Assembly (NCBI GenBank): GCA_003132025.1
Contig: PKWJ01000018.1
Span: 63,689-127,688 of the forward strand
Source of the DNA: Gammaproteobacteria bacterium
GTDB taxonomy: Bacteria > Pseudomonadota > Gammaproteobacteria > Steroidobacterales > Steroidobacteraceae
Direction: 5' to 3'
Length of the DNA stretch: 64,000 nt
The notes beneath the pieces are model-generated. The model saw only the letters and a list, made by a program, of their open reading frames with translations. It made no database searches and had not been told where the DNA came from. The translations under genes and the position numbers were made by a program. Shown here one piece after another: positions 1-8,476 of this stretch (positions within the stretch are counted from its first letter, which is position 1; each line of letters starts with the position of its first letter).

Positions 1-1460
1 AGGTGATCCTCGTCGCCGAGGATGTCGGTAAGCACCTGGAAGCGCGCGCCCTCGAGCACCAGGCCCATGGCCACACCGGCCACCGGCGCCTTGATCGGTA
101 CGCCGGCATCCATCAGCGACAGGCTGGTGCCGCACACGCTGGCCATCGAACTGGAGCCGTTGGACTCGAGAATCTCCGACACCACGCGAATGACGTACGG
201 GAACGTGGTCATGTCGGGCATGACGGCCAACACGCCACGACGTGCCAGATTGCCATGACCAATCTCGCGCCGCTTCGGCGATCCCATCATGCCGGTCTCG
301 CCGACCGAGAACGGCGGGAAGTTGTAGTGCAGCATGAATGGTTCGCGCCGCTCGCCCTCGAGCGCGTCGATGATCTGCGCATCGCGCGTGGTACCGAGGG
401 TCGTAGTCACCAGTGCCTGGGTCTCGCCGCGGGTAAACAGGCCCGATCCGTGGGTGCGTGACAGCACGCCTACCTTGACCGTGACCGGCCGCACGGTGAC
501 GGTATTGCGCCCATCGATGCGCGGTTCGCCGGCCAGGATGCGCTCGCGCACGATGTGGCTCTCGAGCTTGAACAGCTCGATTCCGATCGCCTCGCCAGTC
601 CATTGCGCATCGCGGGCGGTGAGCGCCTCGATGGCCTGCTTCTTGATGTCGCTCAGGCGGTTGGAACGCTGCTGCTTCTCGGTGATGCGATAAGCCTCCG
701 ACACCGGCCCGGTGGCGTATGCGGCCACCGCCTGCACCAGCGAGTCGTGCGCCGGTGTCGGCTTCCAGTCCCAGCGCGGCTTGCCCGCTTCGGCGGTAAG
801 CTCACGGATGGCCTTGATCGCCACCTGCATCTGCTCGTGGCCGAATACCACGGCGCCGAGCATGGCTTCCTCGCTCAGGATCTTGGCTTCGGACTCGACC
901 ATCAGGACCGCCGGCCCGGTGCCCGCGACCACCAGGTCGAGCTGCGAGTTCGCCTGGTCGGTACGGCTGGGATTGAGCAGGTACTGACCGTCGCGATAGC
1001 CGACTCGCGCCGCCGCGATCGGGCCGTTGAACGGCACGCCGGCAATCATGAGCGCGGCCGAGGCGCCCAGCAGCGCCGGAATATCGGCATCAATATCAGG
1101 ATTCAAGGACAGCACGGTGGCGACCACCTGGACCTCGTTGGCGAAGCCATCCGGGAACAGCGGGCGGATCGGCCGGTCGATCAGTCGCGACGTCAGCGTC
1201 TCGCGTTCGGTGGGCCGGCCCTCGCGCTTGAAGAAGCCGCCCGGTATGCGACCGGCGGCATAGGTCTTCTCGATGTAGTTCACGGTCAGCGGGAAAAAGT
1301 CGCGGCCCGGGACGGCAGTCTTGCGGGCGCAGGCGGTGACCAGCACCACCGTTTCGCCCATCGTGGCGAGCACCGCGCCATCGGCCTGACGCGCCAGCTC
1401 GCCCGTCTCCAGAGTGACGGTATGTGGGCCATAGGGAAAAGTCTTCTTGAAGACAGTCAC
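1..1460 (-). CDS. pnp: Polyribonucleotide nucleotidyltransferase (PNPase), C-terminus cut by window edge
   Basis: PNPase degrades RNA phosphorolytically from the 3' end and works in the RNA degradosome. About 486 codons are present. The reading starts at a GTG (1458-1460) giving [20 protein letters not shown], and continues through the first RNase PH core, including REGRPTERE and [11 protein letters not shown], and into the second core up to DILGDEDH near residue 485. The catalytic end of the second core and the KH and S1 RNA-binding domains lie outside the window. A frame-shifted overlapping frame has an ATG slightly upstream but codes for no known domain, so the GTG is preferred; a GAGG lies just upstream of it. 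It is the last gene of the rimP-nusA-infB-rbfA-truB-rpsO-pnp operon, directly after rpsO, as in most gammaproteobacteria. Confidence 0.96.
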   Translation of the reverse strand, partial: MTVFKKTFPYGPHTVTLETGELARQADGAVLATMGETVVLVTACARKTAVPGRDFFPLTVNYIEKTYAAGRIPGGFFKREGRPTERETLTSRLIDRPIRPLFPDGFANEVQVVATVLSLNPDIDADIPALLGASAALMIAGVPFNGPIAAARVGYRDGQYLLNPSRTDQANSQLDLVVAGTGPAVLMVESEAKILSEEAMLGAVVFGHEQMQVAIKAIRELTAEAGKPRWDWKPTPAHDSLVQAVAAYATGPVSEAYRITEKQQRSNRLSDIKKQAIEALTARDAQWTGEAIGIELFKLESHIVRERILAGEPRIDGRNTVTVRPVTVKVGVLSRTHGSGLFTRGETQALVTTTLGTTRDAQIIDALEGERREPFMLHYNFPPFSVGETGMMGSPKRREIGHGNLARRGVLAVMPDMTTFPYVIRVVSEILESNGSSSMASVCGTSLSLMDAGVPIKAPVAGVAMGLVLEGARFQVLTDILGDEDH

Positions 1461-1507
1461 GCTTCAAACCTCGGGAGATAGTTGCTGCGGATGGGGATGA
1501 TGGAACA

Positions 1508-1536
1508 GGCCGCGCTCGGGACGGATGTGCGCGGCC
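1508..1536 (-). promoter_or_regulatory. Hairpin between rpsO and pnp
   Basis: A perfect 8-bp inverted repeat (GGCCGCGC at 1508-1515 and GCGCGGCC at 1529-1536, 13-base loop) lies just after the rpsO stop codon and upstream of pnp. No T-tract follows on the minus strand, so it is not a strong intrinsic terminator. In Escherichia coli the equivalent gap holds a stem-loop cut by RNase III, through which PNPase controls its own mRNA; a similar role here is inference from position. Confidence 0.5.
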
Positions 1537-1545
1537 GCGGGAATA

Positions 1546-1815
1546 TCAGCGGCGCAGGCCCAGGCGTTCGACCACTTCCTGGTACTTGGCCGGGTTGGTC
1601 GACTTCAGATAGTCCAGCAGCTTGCGTCGCTGGTTGACCAGCTTCACCAATCCGCGGCGCGAAGAATGATCGCGCTTGTGAGCGCTGAAATGTCCTCCCA
1701 GGCCGTTGATGCGCTCGGACAGCAGCGCAATCTGGACTTCGGGCGACCCGGTATCTTTGGGATCGCGCCGGTACTGCGCGACCACACCGCTCTTCTGTTC
1801 CGTGGACAAAGCCAT
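1546..1815 (-). CDS. rpsO: 30S ribosomal protein S15
   Basis: S15 binds 16S rRNA early in assembly of the small subunit platform. The 89-residue product ([10 protein letters not shown] start) has exactly the length of E. coli S15 and shows GSPEVQ at residues 23-28 and the rRNA-binding [11 protein letters not shown] segment at 46-56. An in-frame upstream start would add 14 residues that no S15 carries; the chosen ATG has an AGAGG ribosome binding site about 10 bases upstream. It has its own promoter in the 108-base gap after truB and is followed by pnp. Confidence 0.98.
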   Translation of the reverse strand: MALSTEQKSGVVAQYRRDPKDTGSPEVQIALLSERINGLGGHFSAHKRDHSSRRGLVKLVNQRRKLLDYLKSTNPAKYQEVVERLGLRR

Positions 1816-1871
1816 TGCGTGCAAAACCTCTGTACTAAACCGTATCGAGTGCGTCATTTTGAAGGCCGCGC

Positions 1872-1900
1872 ATTCTAACCGCAGACCTTCGGTGCCTCAA
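1872..1900 (-). promoter_or_regulatory. Predicted sigma-70 promoter of rpsO-pnp
   Basis: On the minus strand TTGAGG (1895-1900), a 17-base spacer and TAGAAT (1872-1877) lie in the 108-base gap between truB and rpsO, about 55 bases upstream of the rpsO start. Internal rpsO promoters are usual in this operon. The call rests on consensus match and position only. Confidence 0.6.
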
Positions 1901-1923
1901 GCGGAAACAGGGAGTTACCGCCA

Positions 1924-2832
1924 TCAGCCTGCCACCGGCTGCTGGCGCGCGCTGTTGAACAGCCGTCGCGCCCGCAGGACGTCGGCCGCATCGCTTTCGC
2001 CCAGGCCCAGAAAACACTCGTCCGCACCGTACAGGCGCCAGAGCGCGGCGCCGCCAGCCGCCCCGTGCACCAGCTGGCCGTGCAGCAGCGCACGCACTGC
2101 GGGCGCGGTCAGCCGCAAGGCGGGCAGATGCATCAGCGCCCGGTCCGCCGGCAGCAGCGGCCAGTCGCCTACCGGCTGATTGATCGCCTCGAGCTGTTCC
2201 AGGCTCACCATGGTCTCGCCAGCGAACGGCTCGACATATTCGCGCCGCAGGCGGTACAGCCGTCCGCAGCTGCCCAGGGCGCGCGCCAGGTCCTCGGCCA
2301 GCACGCGCACGTAGGTGCCCTTGGAACACAGCACGCGCAGCTCGAGCCGATCCTGCTGCAGCGACAGCAGCTGCAGGCGCTCGATCACCAGCGAGCGCGC
2401 CGCGCGCTCGACCGTCTGCCCGCGTCGCGCCAGCCGATACAGCGGCTCGCCGTCGCGCTTGAGCGCCGAATACATCGGTGGCGTCTGCTGCTGTGCGCCG
2501 AGGAAGCGGGCCAGCACCTCCTCGACCGCATCCGGCGTCAGCGCGGGCACCGGGCAGCGCTCGACGATGGCGCCTTCCGCGTCCCCGGTTTCGGAGCGTT
2601 CCCCGAGCTGGACGCCGAACTGATAGCACTTGCGCAGTGCGAGCATCTCACCGGCAAGTTTCGTGGCCTCGCCGAGACAGATCGGCAGCATGCCGCTCGC
2701 CAGCGGATCCAGGCTCCCGGTATGCCCGGCCTTGATGCCACCGCCGAGGCGCCGTACACGCTGCAGCGCAGCGTTGGAGGACAGTCCCAGTGGCTTGTCG
2801 AGCAGCAGCACGCCGAGCGGCGGCCCGTTCAA
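1924..2832 (-). CDS. truB: tRNA pseudouridine-55 synthase TruB
   Basis: TruB converts uridine 55 in the T-loop of tRNAs to pseudouridine. The 302-residue product shows the family motif GVLLLDKPLG near the N-terminus and GHTGSLDPLASG with the catalytic Asp at about residue 42, followed by the KxY motif (RKCYQF) and a C-terminal PUA-like region. The frame opens at a TTG that overlaps the rbfA stop (TTGA), which suggests translational coupling; a GTG seven codons further in is an alternative. The N-terminus is shorter than in E. coli TruB, so the start is slightly uncertain. It sits between rbfA and rpsO in the usual order. Confidence 0.96.
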   Translation of the reverse strand: MNGPPLGVLLLDKPLGLSSNAALQRVRRLGGGIKAGHTGSLDPLASGMLPICLGEATKLAGEMLALRKCYQFGVQLGERSETGDAEGAIVERCPVPALTPDAVEEVLARFLGAQQQTPPMYSALKRDGEPLYRLARRGQTVERAARSLVIERLQLLSLQQDRLELRVLCSKGTYVRVLAEDLARALGSCGRLYRLRREYVEPFAGETMVSLEQLEAINQPVGDWPLLPADRALMHLPALRLTAPAVRALLHGQLVHGAAGGAALWRLYGADECFLGLGESDAADVLRARRLFNSARQQPVAG

Positions 2833-3248
2833 GCGTCCTCGTCGGCCGGCAGATCAGGCTCAGCCGGGTCCCCGCCTCCATCCGCACCGCGGCTACGATC
2901 GGCCTGCACCGCGCTTTCGATCAGCTGCGTCAGGTGCTGCGCGCCCTCGATCGCGGTGTCGAGATGAAACTCCAGCCGCGGCGCGTGCCGCAGCTTGAGC
3001 TCGCGCGCGATCTCGCCGCGCAGGAACCCGGCGGCACTGCGAAGGCCGGTCAACACCTGCTCGGCCGGGTGCTCGCCGGCGAACGGCAGCACGTGGATAC
3101 GTGCATAGCTCAGGTCATTGGCCACATCCACGGCCGTCACCGTGACGTTGCCCACGCGCGGGTCCTTGACGCCGCGTCGCAGCAGCGTCGACAGCGAGCG
3201 CTGCATCTGCGCCGCGATGCGCGATGTCCTGGCGTTGGCTTTGAGCAT
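2829..3248 (-). CDS. rbfA: Ribosome-binding factor A
   Basis: RbfA helps mature the 5' end of 16S rRNA in the 30S subunit and is needed in the cold. The 139-residue product (MLKANARTSR start) shows the single KH-like domain typical of the family, with DPRVGNVTVTAVDVANDLSYARI in the middle region (residue motif DPRV and YARIHV). A start 27 codons further upstream would run back into infB and adds unrelated residues, so the inner ATG is used. The acidic tail (ADGGGDPAEPDLPADEDA) is lineage-variable. It lies 22 bases after infB and overlaps the truB start by four bases. Confidence 0.95.
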   Translation of the reverse strand: MLKANARTSRIAAQMQRSLSTLLRRGVKDPRVGNVTVTAVDVANDLSYARIHVLPFAGEHPAEQVLTGLRSAAGFLRGEIARELKLRHAPRLEFHLDTAIEGAQHLTQLIESAVQADRSRGADGGGDPAEPDLPADEDA

Positions 3249-3270
3249 CCGGCACGCGCGGCACGAGCCG

Positions 3271-5793
3271 TCACTGGATCGTGCGCGACACCTCGACGCG
3301 CGAGAAGCACTCGATCTGGTCGTTGGCACGCACGTCCTGGTAGTTCTTCACGCCGATGCCGCATTCGGTACCCGCCCGAACTTCGTTGACGTCGTCCTTG
3401 AAGCGACGCAGCGATTCGAGCGCGCCTTCGAAGATCACCACGTTGTCGCGCAGTACCCGGATCGGGTTGTTGCGTCGCACGGCGCCTTCCGTGACCAGGC
3501 AGCCGGCGACCACGCCAAACTTGCTGGAACGAAATACCTCGCGCACCTGGGCGATGCCGACGATGGTCTCCTTGATCTCCGGAGCCAACAGGCCGCTCAT
3601 CTTCTGCTTCACGTCGTCGATGGCTTCGTAAATGATGCTGTAGTAACGCACCTCCACGCCGGTCTCCTTCATCGCCTCGCGCGCGGCGGAATCGGCACGC
3701 ACGTTGAAGCCGATGACGAACGCCTTGGAAGCCGCGGCCAGCTGGATGTCGGAGGCGGTGATGCCGCCGACGCCGCTGGCAATTACGCTCACCTTGACCT
3801 CGTCGGTGGACAGCTTCATCAGCGCGTCGCGCAGCGCCTCGGCGCTGCCCTGCACGTCGGTTTTGATGAGCACCGGGATGATGCCGGCCTTGACCTCACC
3901 CATGGTCGAGAACACGTCCTCGGCCCGGGTAGCAGCGCGCGCCAGCTTGACGTCGCGGAACTTGCCCTGGCGGTAGAGCGCTACCTCGCGCGCCTTGCGC
4001 TCGCTCTCGACCACCAACAGTTCATCGCCGGCATTGGGCGCGCCCGACAGGCCCAGCACCACCACCGGCGTTGACGGCGGGGCTTCGAGGATCGCCTGTC
4101 CTGCCTCGTCGAACATGGCCCGTACCCGGCCGAACTCGCTGCCGGCCAGGATCGCATCGCCGGTGCGCAGGGTGCCGCGCTTGACCAGCACCGTGACCAC
4201 GGCGCCGCGGCCCTTCTCCATGCTCGATTCGATCACCACGCCGGATGCGAAGCCGGTGCGCGGCGCCTTGAGTTCGAGCACTTCGGCCTGCAGCAGGATT
4301 GCCTCCAACAGCTGGTCGATGCCCTCGCCGGTCTTGGCCGAGACGCTCCTGAACATGTTCTGGCCGCCCCACTCCTCGGCGATCACCTCGTGCTTGGCCA
4401 GCTCGGTGCGCACGCGCTCCGCATCGGCATCGGGCTTGTCGATCTTATTGACCGCCACCACGATCGGCACCCCGGCCGCCTTGGCGTGCTGGATGGCCTC
4501 GATGGTCTGCGGCATCACGCCGTCGTCGGCCGCCACCACCAGCACCACCACGTCGGTAGCCTTGGCGCCACGCGCACGCATGGCGGTGAACGCGGCGTGG
4601 CCCGGCGTATCCAGAAAGGTGATGGAACCGCGCGGAGTCTCCACGTGATAGGCACCGATGTGCTGCGTGATGCCGCCGGCCTCGCCGGCCGCCACCTTGG
4701 TGCGGCGCATGTAATCCAGCAGCGAAGTCTTGCCGTGGTCGACGTGCCCCATGATGGTCACCACCGGCGCGCGCACCTCCAGCTTCTCGGTCTCGCCTTC
4801 CGCGCCCTGCAGGCCTTCCTCGATCTGGTTCTCGCGCAGCAGCTTGGCGGTATGGCCGAATTCCTCCACCACCAGCACCGCGGTATCGCGCTCGATCGGC
4901 TGATTGATGGTGGCCATGACGCCGAGGTTCATCAGTACCTTGATGACTTCGGTGGCCTTGACCGCCATCTTCTGCGCCAGCTCGGCCACGGTGATGGTCT
5001 CGCCCAGCGCCACCTCGCGCTTGACCGGCGCGGTGGGCATCTCGAACGCGTGCTTGGCTTCGCCGCCGCCGACCGGCATGGCGCGGGTCTTGAGGCGCTT
5101 CTTTTTCTTATGGCGTGCGCTGACGTCGCCGGCGATGTGCAGTTCCTCGCGGCCATAGCGGGTACGCTTGTCGTCCACTTCCTCGCGCGCCGGCGCCACC
5201 GGGTGCACGTGCGGCGCATGCGCTTCGCGGGCCGCTTCGGCCGGCCGCCGCGTTCGTTCGCGCTCGGCTTCCTCCGCTGAGCGTTGCTCGGCCAGCCGCC
5301 GCGCCTCATCCAGCGCCTTTTTGCGGGTCTGCTCCTCCTCGATGCGACGGCGGTTCTCGGCCTCGAGGCGTTCGCGTTCGCGCCGCTCGACCTCGGCCTT
5401 CTCGCTCAGCGCGCGCTGTGCCTCTTCGGCGTCGCGCTTCTGCGCATCGAGCTGTTCCTGCTGCGCCCGCGCCTGGCCCTCCAGCACATCGCGCTTTATA
5501 TAGGTGCGCTTGCGCCGCACCTCGACATTGACGGTGCGCGCCCGGCCCTGGTTGCTGGCGAGCTTGAGCTCGCTCTGGGTCTTGCGCTTGAGCGTGATGC
5601 GGCTCGGTGCCGAGCCCTCGCTGCCATGACCGTGGCTGCGGCGCAGGTGCGTCAGCAGCTCGAGCTTGGCTTCCTCGCTGATCAGTTCCTCCGGACTGGA
5701 TACAGTGATACCGGCCTGATCGAGCTGTGCGATCAGGCGGTCCACCGGGACCTTCAGTACGTCGGCAAATTGGGCAATGGTCACGTCAGCCAT
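3271..5793 (-). CDS. infB: Translation initiation factor IF-2
   Basis: IF-2 is the GTPase that brings fMet-tRNA to the 30S subunit and promotes subunit joining. The 840-residue protein has an N-terminal IF2N domain (residues 1-50), a long highly charged Arg/Glu/Lys region (about 90-200) likely to be helical, a second IF2N domain, and the G domain with GHVDHGKTS at about 348-356, DTPGH near 394 and NKID near 447. Domains II, III and the fMet-tRNA-binding IV follow, ending [11 protein letters not shown]. It starts 21 bases after nusA and ends 22 bases before rbfA. Only the long form is obvious; internal starts for a shorter isoform were not assigned. Confidence 0.98.
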   Translation of the reverse strand: MADVTIAQFADVLKVPVDRLIAQLDQAGITVSSPEELISEEAKLELLTHLRRSHGHGSEGSAPSRITLKRKTQSELKLASNQGRARTVNVEVRRKRTYIKRDVLEGQARAQQEQLDAQKRDAEEAQRALSEKAEVERRERERLEAENRRRIEEEQTRKKALDEARRLAEQRSAEEAERERTRRPAEAAREAHAPHVHPVAPAREEVDDKRTRYGREELHIAGDVSARHKKKKRLKTRAMPVGGGEAKHAFEMPTAPVKREVALGETITVAELAQKMAVKATEVIKVLMNLGVMATINQPIERDTAVLVVEEFGHTAKLLRENQIEEGLQGAEGETEKLEVRAPVVTIMGHVDHGKTSLLDYMRRTKVAAGEAGGITQHIGAYHVETPRGSITFLDTPGHAAFTAMRARGAKATDVVVLVVAADDGVMPQTIEAIQHAKAAGVPIVVAVNKIDKPDADAERVRTELAKHEVIAEEWGGQNMFRSVSAKTGEGIDQLLEAILLQAEVLELKAPRTGFASGVVIESSMEKGRGAVVTVLVKRGTLRTGDAILAGSEFGRVRAMFDEAGQAILEAPPSTPVVVLGLSGAPNAGDELLVVESERKAREVALYRQGKFRDVKLARAATRAEDVFSTMGEVKAGIIPVLIKTDVQGSAEALRDALMKLSTDEVKVSVIASGVGGITASDIQLAAASKAFVIGFNVRADSAAREAMKETGVEVRYYSIIYEAIDDVKQKMSGLLAPEIKETIVGIAQVREVFRSSKFGVVAGCLVTEGAVRRNNPIRVLRDNVVIFEGALESLRRFKDDVNEVRAGTECGIGVKNYQDVRANDQIECFSRVEVSRTIQ

Positions 5794-5814
5794 GTGTCTT
5801 CACCACCGCGAGCA

Positions 5815-7311
5815 TCAATGCTGCGCCTCGAACCAATGGGCGCGGGCCTTCATGATCAGGCTGCCGGCTTCGTCGGATGACAGGCCTTCGATATCGGCAA
5901 TATCGTCGATCGCCTGGTCGGCTAGTTCCTCGCGCGTACGCACGCCGCGGCGCGCCAACGCCAGCGCCAGATCCGGCCGCATGCCCTCGAGCGTCAGCAG
6001 GTCATCGGCCGGCATCGACTGGTCGAGCGATTCCTCGCTCACGATCGCCTGGGTCAGCAGCACGTCGCGCGCGCGGTTACGCAACTCCTTGACGATGTCC
6101 TCGTCGAACTCCTCGATCGCGGCCAGCTCACCGGCCGGCACATAGGCCACTTCCTCCACGGTCGAGAAGCCCTCCTGTACCAGGATGTTGGCCACGTTCT
6201 CGTCCACGTCGAGCTGCTTCATGAAAGTTTCGACCAGGGCTCGCGCCTCAGTCTCGCTCTTGGCCTCGGCGTCCGACTCGGTCATGACATTGAGCTCCCA
6301 GCCGGTCAGCTGGCTGGCGAGACGGATATTCTGGCCGCCGCGCCCGATCGCCTGCGACAGCTTGTCCTCGGCGACCGCGATATCCATGCTGTGCGCGTCC
6401 TCATCGACCACGATCGACTGCACCTCGGCCGGCGACATGGCGTTGATGACGAACTGCGCCGGATTCTCGTCGTGCGGGATGATGTCCACGCGCTCCCCGG
6501 CGATCTCGTTCGACACCGCCTGCACGCGCGAACCGCGCATGCCGACGCAGGCGCCGACCGGATCGATGCGCGGGTCCTGGCTCTTGACCGCGATCTTGGC
6601 GCGAATACCGGGATCGCGCGCCGCTCCCAGGATGTGGATCAGGCCCTGGCCGACTTCCGGTACCTCGAGCTTGAACAGCTCGATCAGGAATTCGGGCGCG
6701 TTGCGAGTCAAAAACAGCTGCGGGCCGCGCGGCTCGGCGCGCACCTCGCGCAGGTAGGCCTTGACCCGATCCTGCGGCTTCAGCTGCTCGCGCGGGATCA
6801 TGTCGCTGCGCGGTACGAAGCCTTCGGCGTTGCCACCCAGGTCCACGTAGATGCCGTTGCGGTCGATGCGCTTGACCACGCCGCTGACCAGGGTGTTGAC
6901 GCGGTCTTTATATGCCTCCACCACCTGCGCGCGCTCAGCTTCGCGCACCTTCTGCACGATGACCTGCTTGGCCTGCTGCGCAGCGATGCGTCCGAAGGCC
7001 ACCGACTCCATCGGTTGTTCGACGTAGCCGCCGGGTTCGGCATCCGGACTGACATCGCGGCCGTCTTCCAGCCGCAATTCGGCCGACGGATTTTCCAACT
7101 CCTTGGAATCGTCGGCGAACACCTTCCAGCGCCGGAAGGTCTCGTAGTCACCGGTCTTGCGATTGATCGCGACCCGCGCGTCCCAGTCCTCGCCATGCTT
7201 CTTACGGGTAGCCGAAGCCAGCGCCGCTTCCAGCGCTTCGAAGATGATCTCCTTATCGACGCCTTTCTCGTTCGAAACGGCATCGACGACCATCAGGATC
7301 TCTTTGTTCAT
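5815..7311 (-). CDS. nusA: Transcription termination/antitermination factor NusA
   Basis: NusA binds RNA polymerase and modulates pausing, termination and antitermination. The 498-residue product (MNKEILMVVDAVSNEKG start) has the N-terminal RNAP-binding domain (about 1-125), an S1 domain (VSGVVKRIDRNGIYVDLGG, about 135-200), KH1 and KH2 (GACVGMRGSRV and AIGRGGQNIRLA) and two C-terminal acidic repeats, as in E. coli. An upstream in-frame start would add ten residues and is not supported by the family. It starts 20 bases after rimP. The two C-terminal repeats are a feature of gamma- and betaproteobacterial NusA. Confidence 0.98.
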   Translation of the reverse strand: MNKEILMVVDAVSNEKGVDKEIIFEALEAALASATRKKHGEDWDARVAINRKTGDYETFRRWKVFADDSKELENPSAELRLEDGRDVSPDAEPGGYVEQPMESVAFGRIAAQQAKQVIVQKVREAERAQVVEAYKDRVNTLVSGVVKRIDRNGIYVDLGGNAEGFVPRSDMIPREQLKPQDRVKAYLREVRAEPRGPQLFLTRNAPEFLIELFKLEVPEVGQGLIHILGAARDPGIRAKIAVKSQDPRIDPVGACVGMRGSRVQAVSNEIAGERVDIIPHDENPAQFVINAMSPAEVQSIVVDEDAHSMDIAVAEDKLSQAIGRGGQNIRLASQLTGWELNVMTESDAEAKSETEARALVETFMKQLDVDENVANILVQEGFSTVEEVAYVPAGELAAIEEFDEDIVKELRNRARDVLLTQAIVSEESLDQSMPADDLLTLEGMRPDLALALARRGVRTREELADQAIDDIADIEGLSSDEAGSLIMKARAHWFEAQH

Positions 7312-7331
7312 CGACAGCTCCTGCAAATCCT

Positions 7332-7793
7332 CTACGACCACAGCGGCGCAAGCCGCGCGCGGGCAAGCTCCGCAAACGACACCGCTACCATGGCGCCGTC
7401 CACATTCAATTCAATACCCTCGTCGTGCAGCGCCGTGAGCTGCCCGGTGTAGCGCCGCCGCCCGTCACGCGGGTTACGCAACTCCACCCGCACCCGCTCG
7501 CCGACGAAGCGCTGGAAATGCGCCGGCGTGCGCAACACCCGATCCAGGCCAGGCGAGGACACCTCCAGCGTGTAACCCGTGGGCACCGGATCCTCGACAT
7601 CAAACAGCGCCGAGATCTCGCGGCTGGCACGCTCGCAGTCATCGAGCCCGACGCCCTGCGGGCGATCGATAAAGATGCGCAGCAGCCCGCGCGCTCGACC
7701 CGGTGCATACTCCAAATCGACCAATTCGTAGCCCAACTGCCCGAGCAACGGCTCGGTAAGCGCAATCAGCTTCTCGCGCAACGGCGCTACCAT
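7332..7793 (-). CDS. rimP: Ribosome maturation factor RimP
   Basis: RimP assists maturation of the 30S subunit. The 153-residue product (MVAPLREKLIALTEPLL start) shows the family segments GYELVDLEY, LLRIFIDRPQGVGLDDCERASREI, split here as DDCERASREISALFD, and LEVSSPGLDRVL, ending with a C-terminal SH3-like domain. A longer frame reading back over the terminator hairpin was rejected because residues before MVAPL do not match the family. It is the first gene of the nusA-infB operon. Confidence 0.97.
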   Translation of the reverse strand: MVAPLREKLIALTEPLLGQLGYELVDLEYAPGRARGLLRIFIDRPQGVGLDDCERASREISALFDVEDPVPTGYTLEVSSPGLDRVLRTPAHFQRFVGERVRVELRNPRDGRRRYTGQLTALHDEGIELNVDGAMVAVSFAELARARLAPLWS

Positions 7794-7833
7794 CGTCAAT
7801 GCCTGGTACTCGAAATACGGCCCGCAAAAAATA

Positions 7834-7853
7834 AAAGCCCCACGTGGGGCTTT
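7834..7853 (-). terminator. Intrinsic terminator in the rimP leader
   Basis: A perfect palindrome AAAGCCCCACGTGGGGCTTT is followed on the minus strand by a T-rich run (TTTTATTTTTT). It lies 40 bases upstream of rimP and downstream of a good promoter match (7934-7963). It could terminate the upstream response-regulator transcript, or act as an attenuator in the rimP-nusA leader. Confidence 0.8.
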
Positions 7854-7933
7854 AAGAATCAAGCACTTGGCCGCAGTACCTGCAGCTTTACGGCATGTTG
7901 GTGCACAACCAACACCGTCCACCGGCGGGCGCG

Positions 7934-7963
7934 ATTCTAGTGCTTTAGGTCAAACAAATTCAA
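7934..7963 (-). promoter_or_regulatory. Predicted sigma-70 promoter of the rimP-nusA-infB operon
   Basis: On the minus strand TTGAAT (7958-7963), an 18-base spacer and TAGAAT (7934-7939) lie about 140 bases upstream of rimP. The predicted transcript would cross a GTTGGT/ACCAAC hairpin (about 7897-7913) and then the intrinsic terminator at 7834-7853 before reaching rimP. Consensus match only. Confidence 0.5.
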
Positions 7964-7977
7964 CCATCTGCGGAAAC

Positions 7978-8433
7978 TCAGCTATCGCTCGGACTGGAGC
8001 CGCCAGCCGCACGGGCCGCCGCCGCCTGGGCCGCCAGCCGCAGCGCCACGGTCAAGTCCTCGAAATCGCTCGCCTTCACTACCAGCGCGTCGGCGCCCGC
8101 CTGCATGCAATGCTGCTTCAGTAACTCGTTCTTGTGACCGGTAAAAACCACAATTACCGCCGCCGGCAAGCGTCCGCGCAGCACCCGGATCAGCGGTAAG
8201 CTCGGACCGTCATCCAGCGACATATCGAGGATAAAGGCATTGGGAGAGTGTTCGTCCACCGCGGCCAGCACCGCGTCGGCTGAAGCGGCGGTTGCGACGC
8301 AACTCATGTCCGATTCGGCATTGAGCAGCAGTGACAGCGTCAGCGCCAGGTCGGGGTTATTCTCGCCGATCACGATGCGCAGCGACAGCGAGCCGCCTTG
8401 GCGAACAGCAGCATCACCCAGTGGTTCAGCCAT
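7978..8433 (-). CDS. Stand-alone response regulator receiver protein
   Basis: The 151-residue product is a single receiver domain with no output domain. It shows a GENNPD acidic pocket, the phosphoacceptor Asp at about residue 70 (FILDMSLDDG), the conserved Thr (VVFTGHKN) and Lys (LVVKASD). Asn replaces the second pocket Asp (EN instead of DD), which is tolerated in some receivers. The start is uncertain: ATGGCTGAACCACTG is the most plausible, but no strong ribosome binding site precedes it, and upstream in-frame starts would overlap the divergent phospholipase gene. No kinase gene is adjacent. It probably relays phosphorylation to a partner protein. Confidence 0.7.
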   Translation of the reverse strand: MAEPLGDAAVRQGGSLSLRIVIGENNPDLALTLSLLLNAESDMSCVATAASADAVLAAVDEHSPNAFILDMSLDDGPSLPLIRVLRGRLPAAVIVVFTGHKNELLKQHCMQAGADALVVKASDFEDLTVALRLAAQAAAARAAGGSSPSDS

Positions 8434-8476
8434 CTTGGCTGCAGTGCTCCCGGTGGCTATCGGCATCAGGGCGATG

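Noticed and set aside
555..1481. 308-codon open frame on the plus strand
   Set aside because: It is antisense to pnp; the residue pattern is the His/Arg/Gln-rich mix typical of reversed GC-rich codons and matches no family.
7854..7977. Possible tRNA upstream of rimP, as metY in E. coli
   Set aside because: No T-loop GGTTCGAATCC-like sequence, no CCA end and no cloverleaf could be drawn; only a hairpin and a terminator are present.
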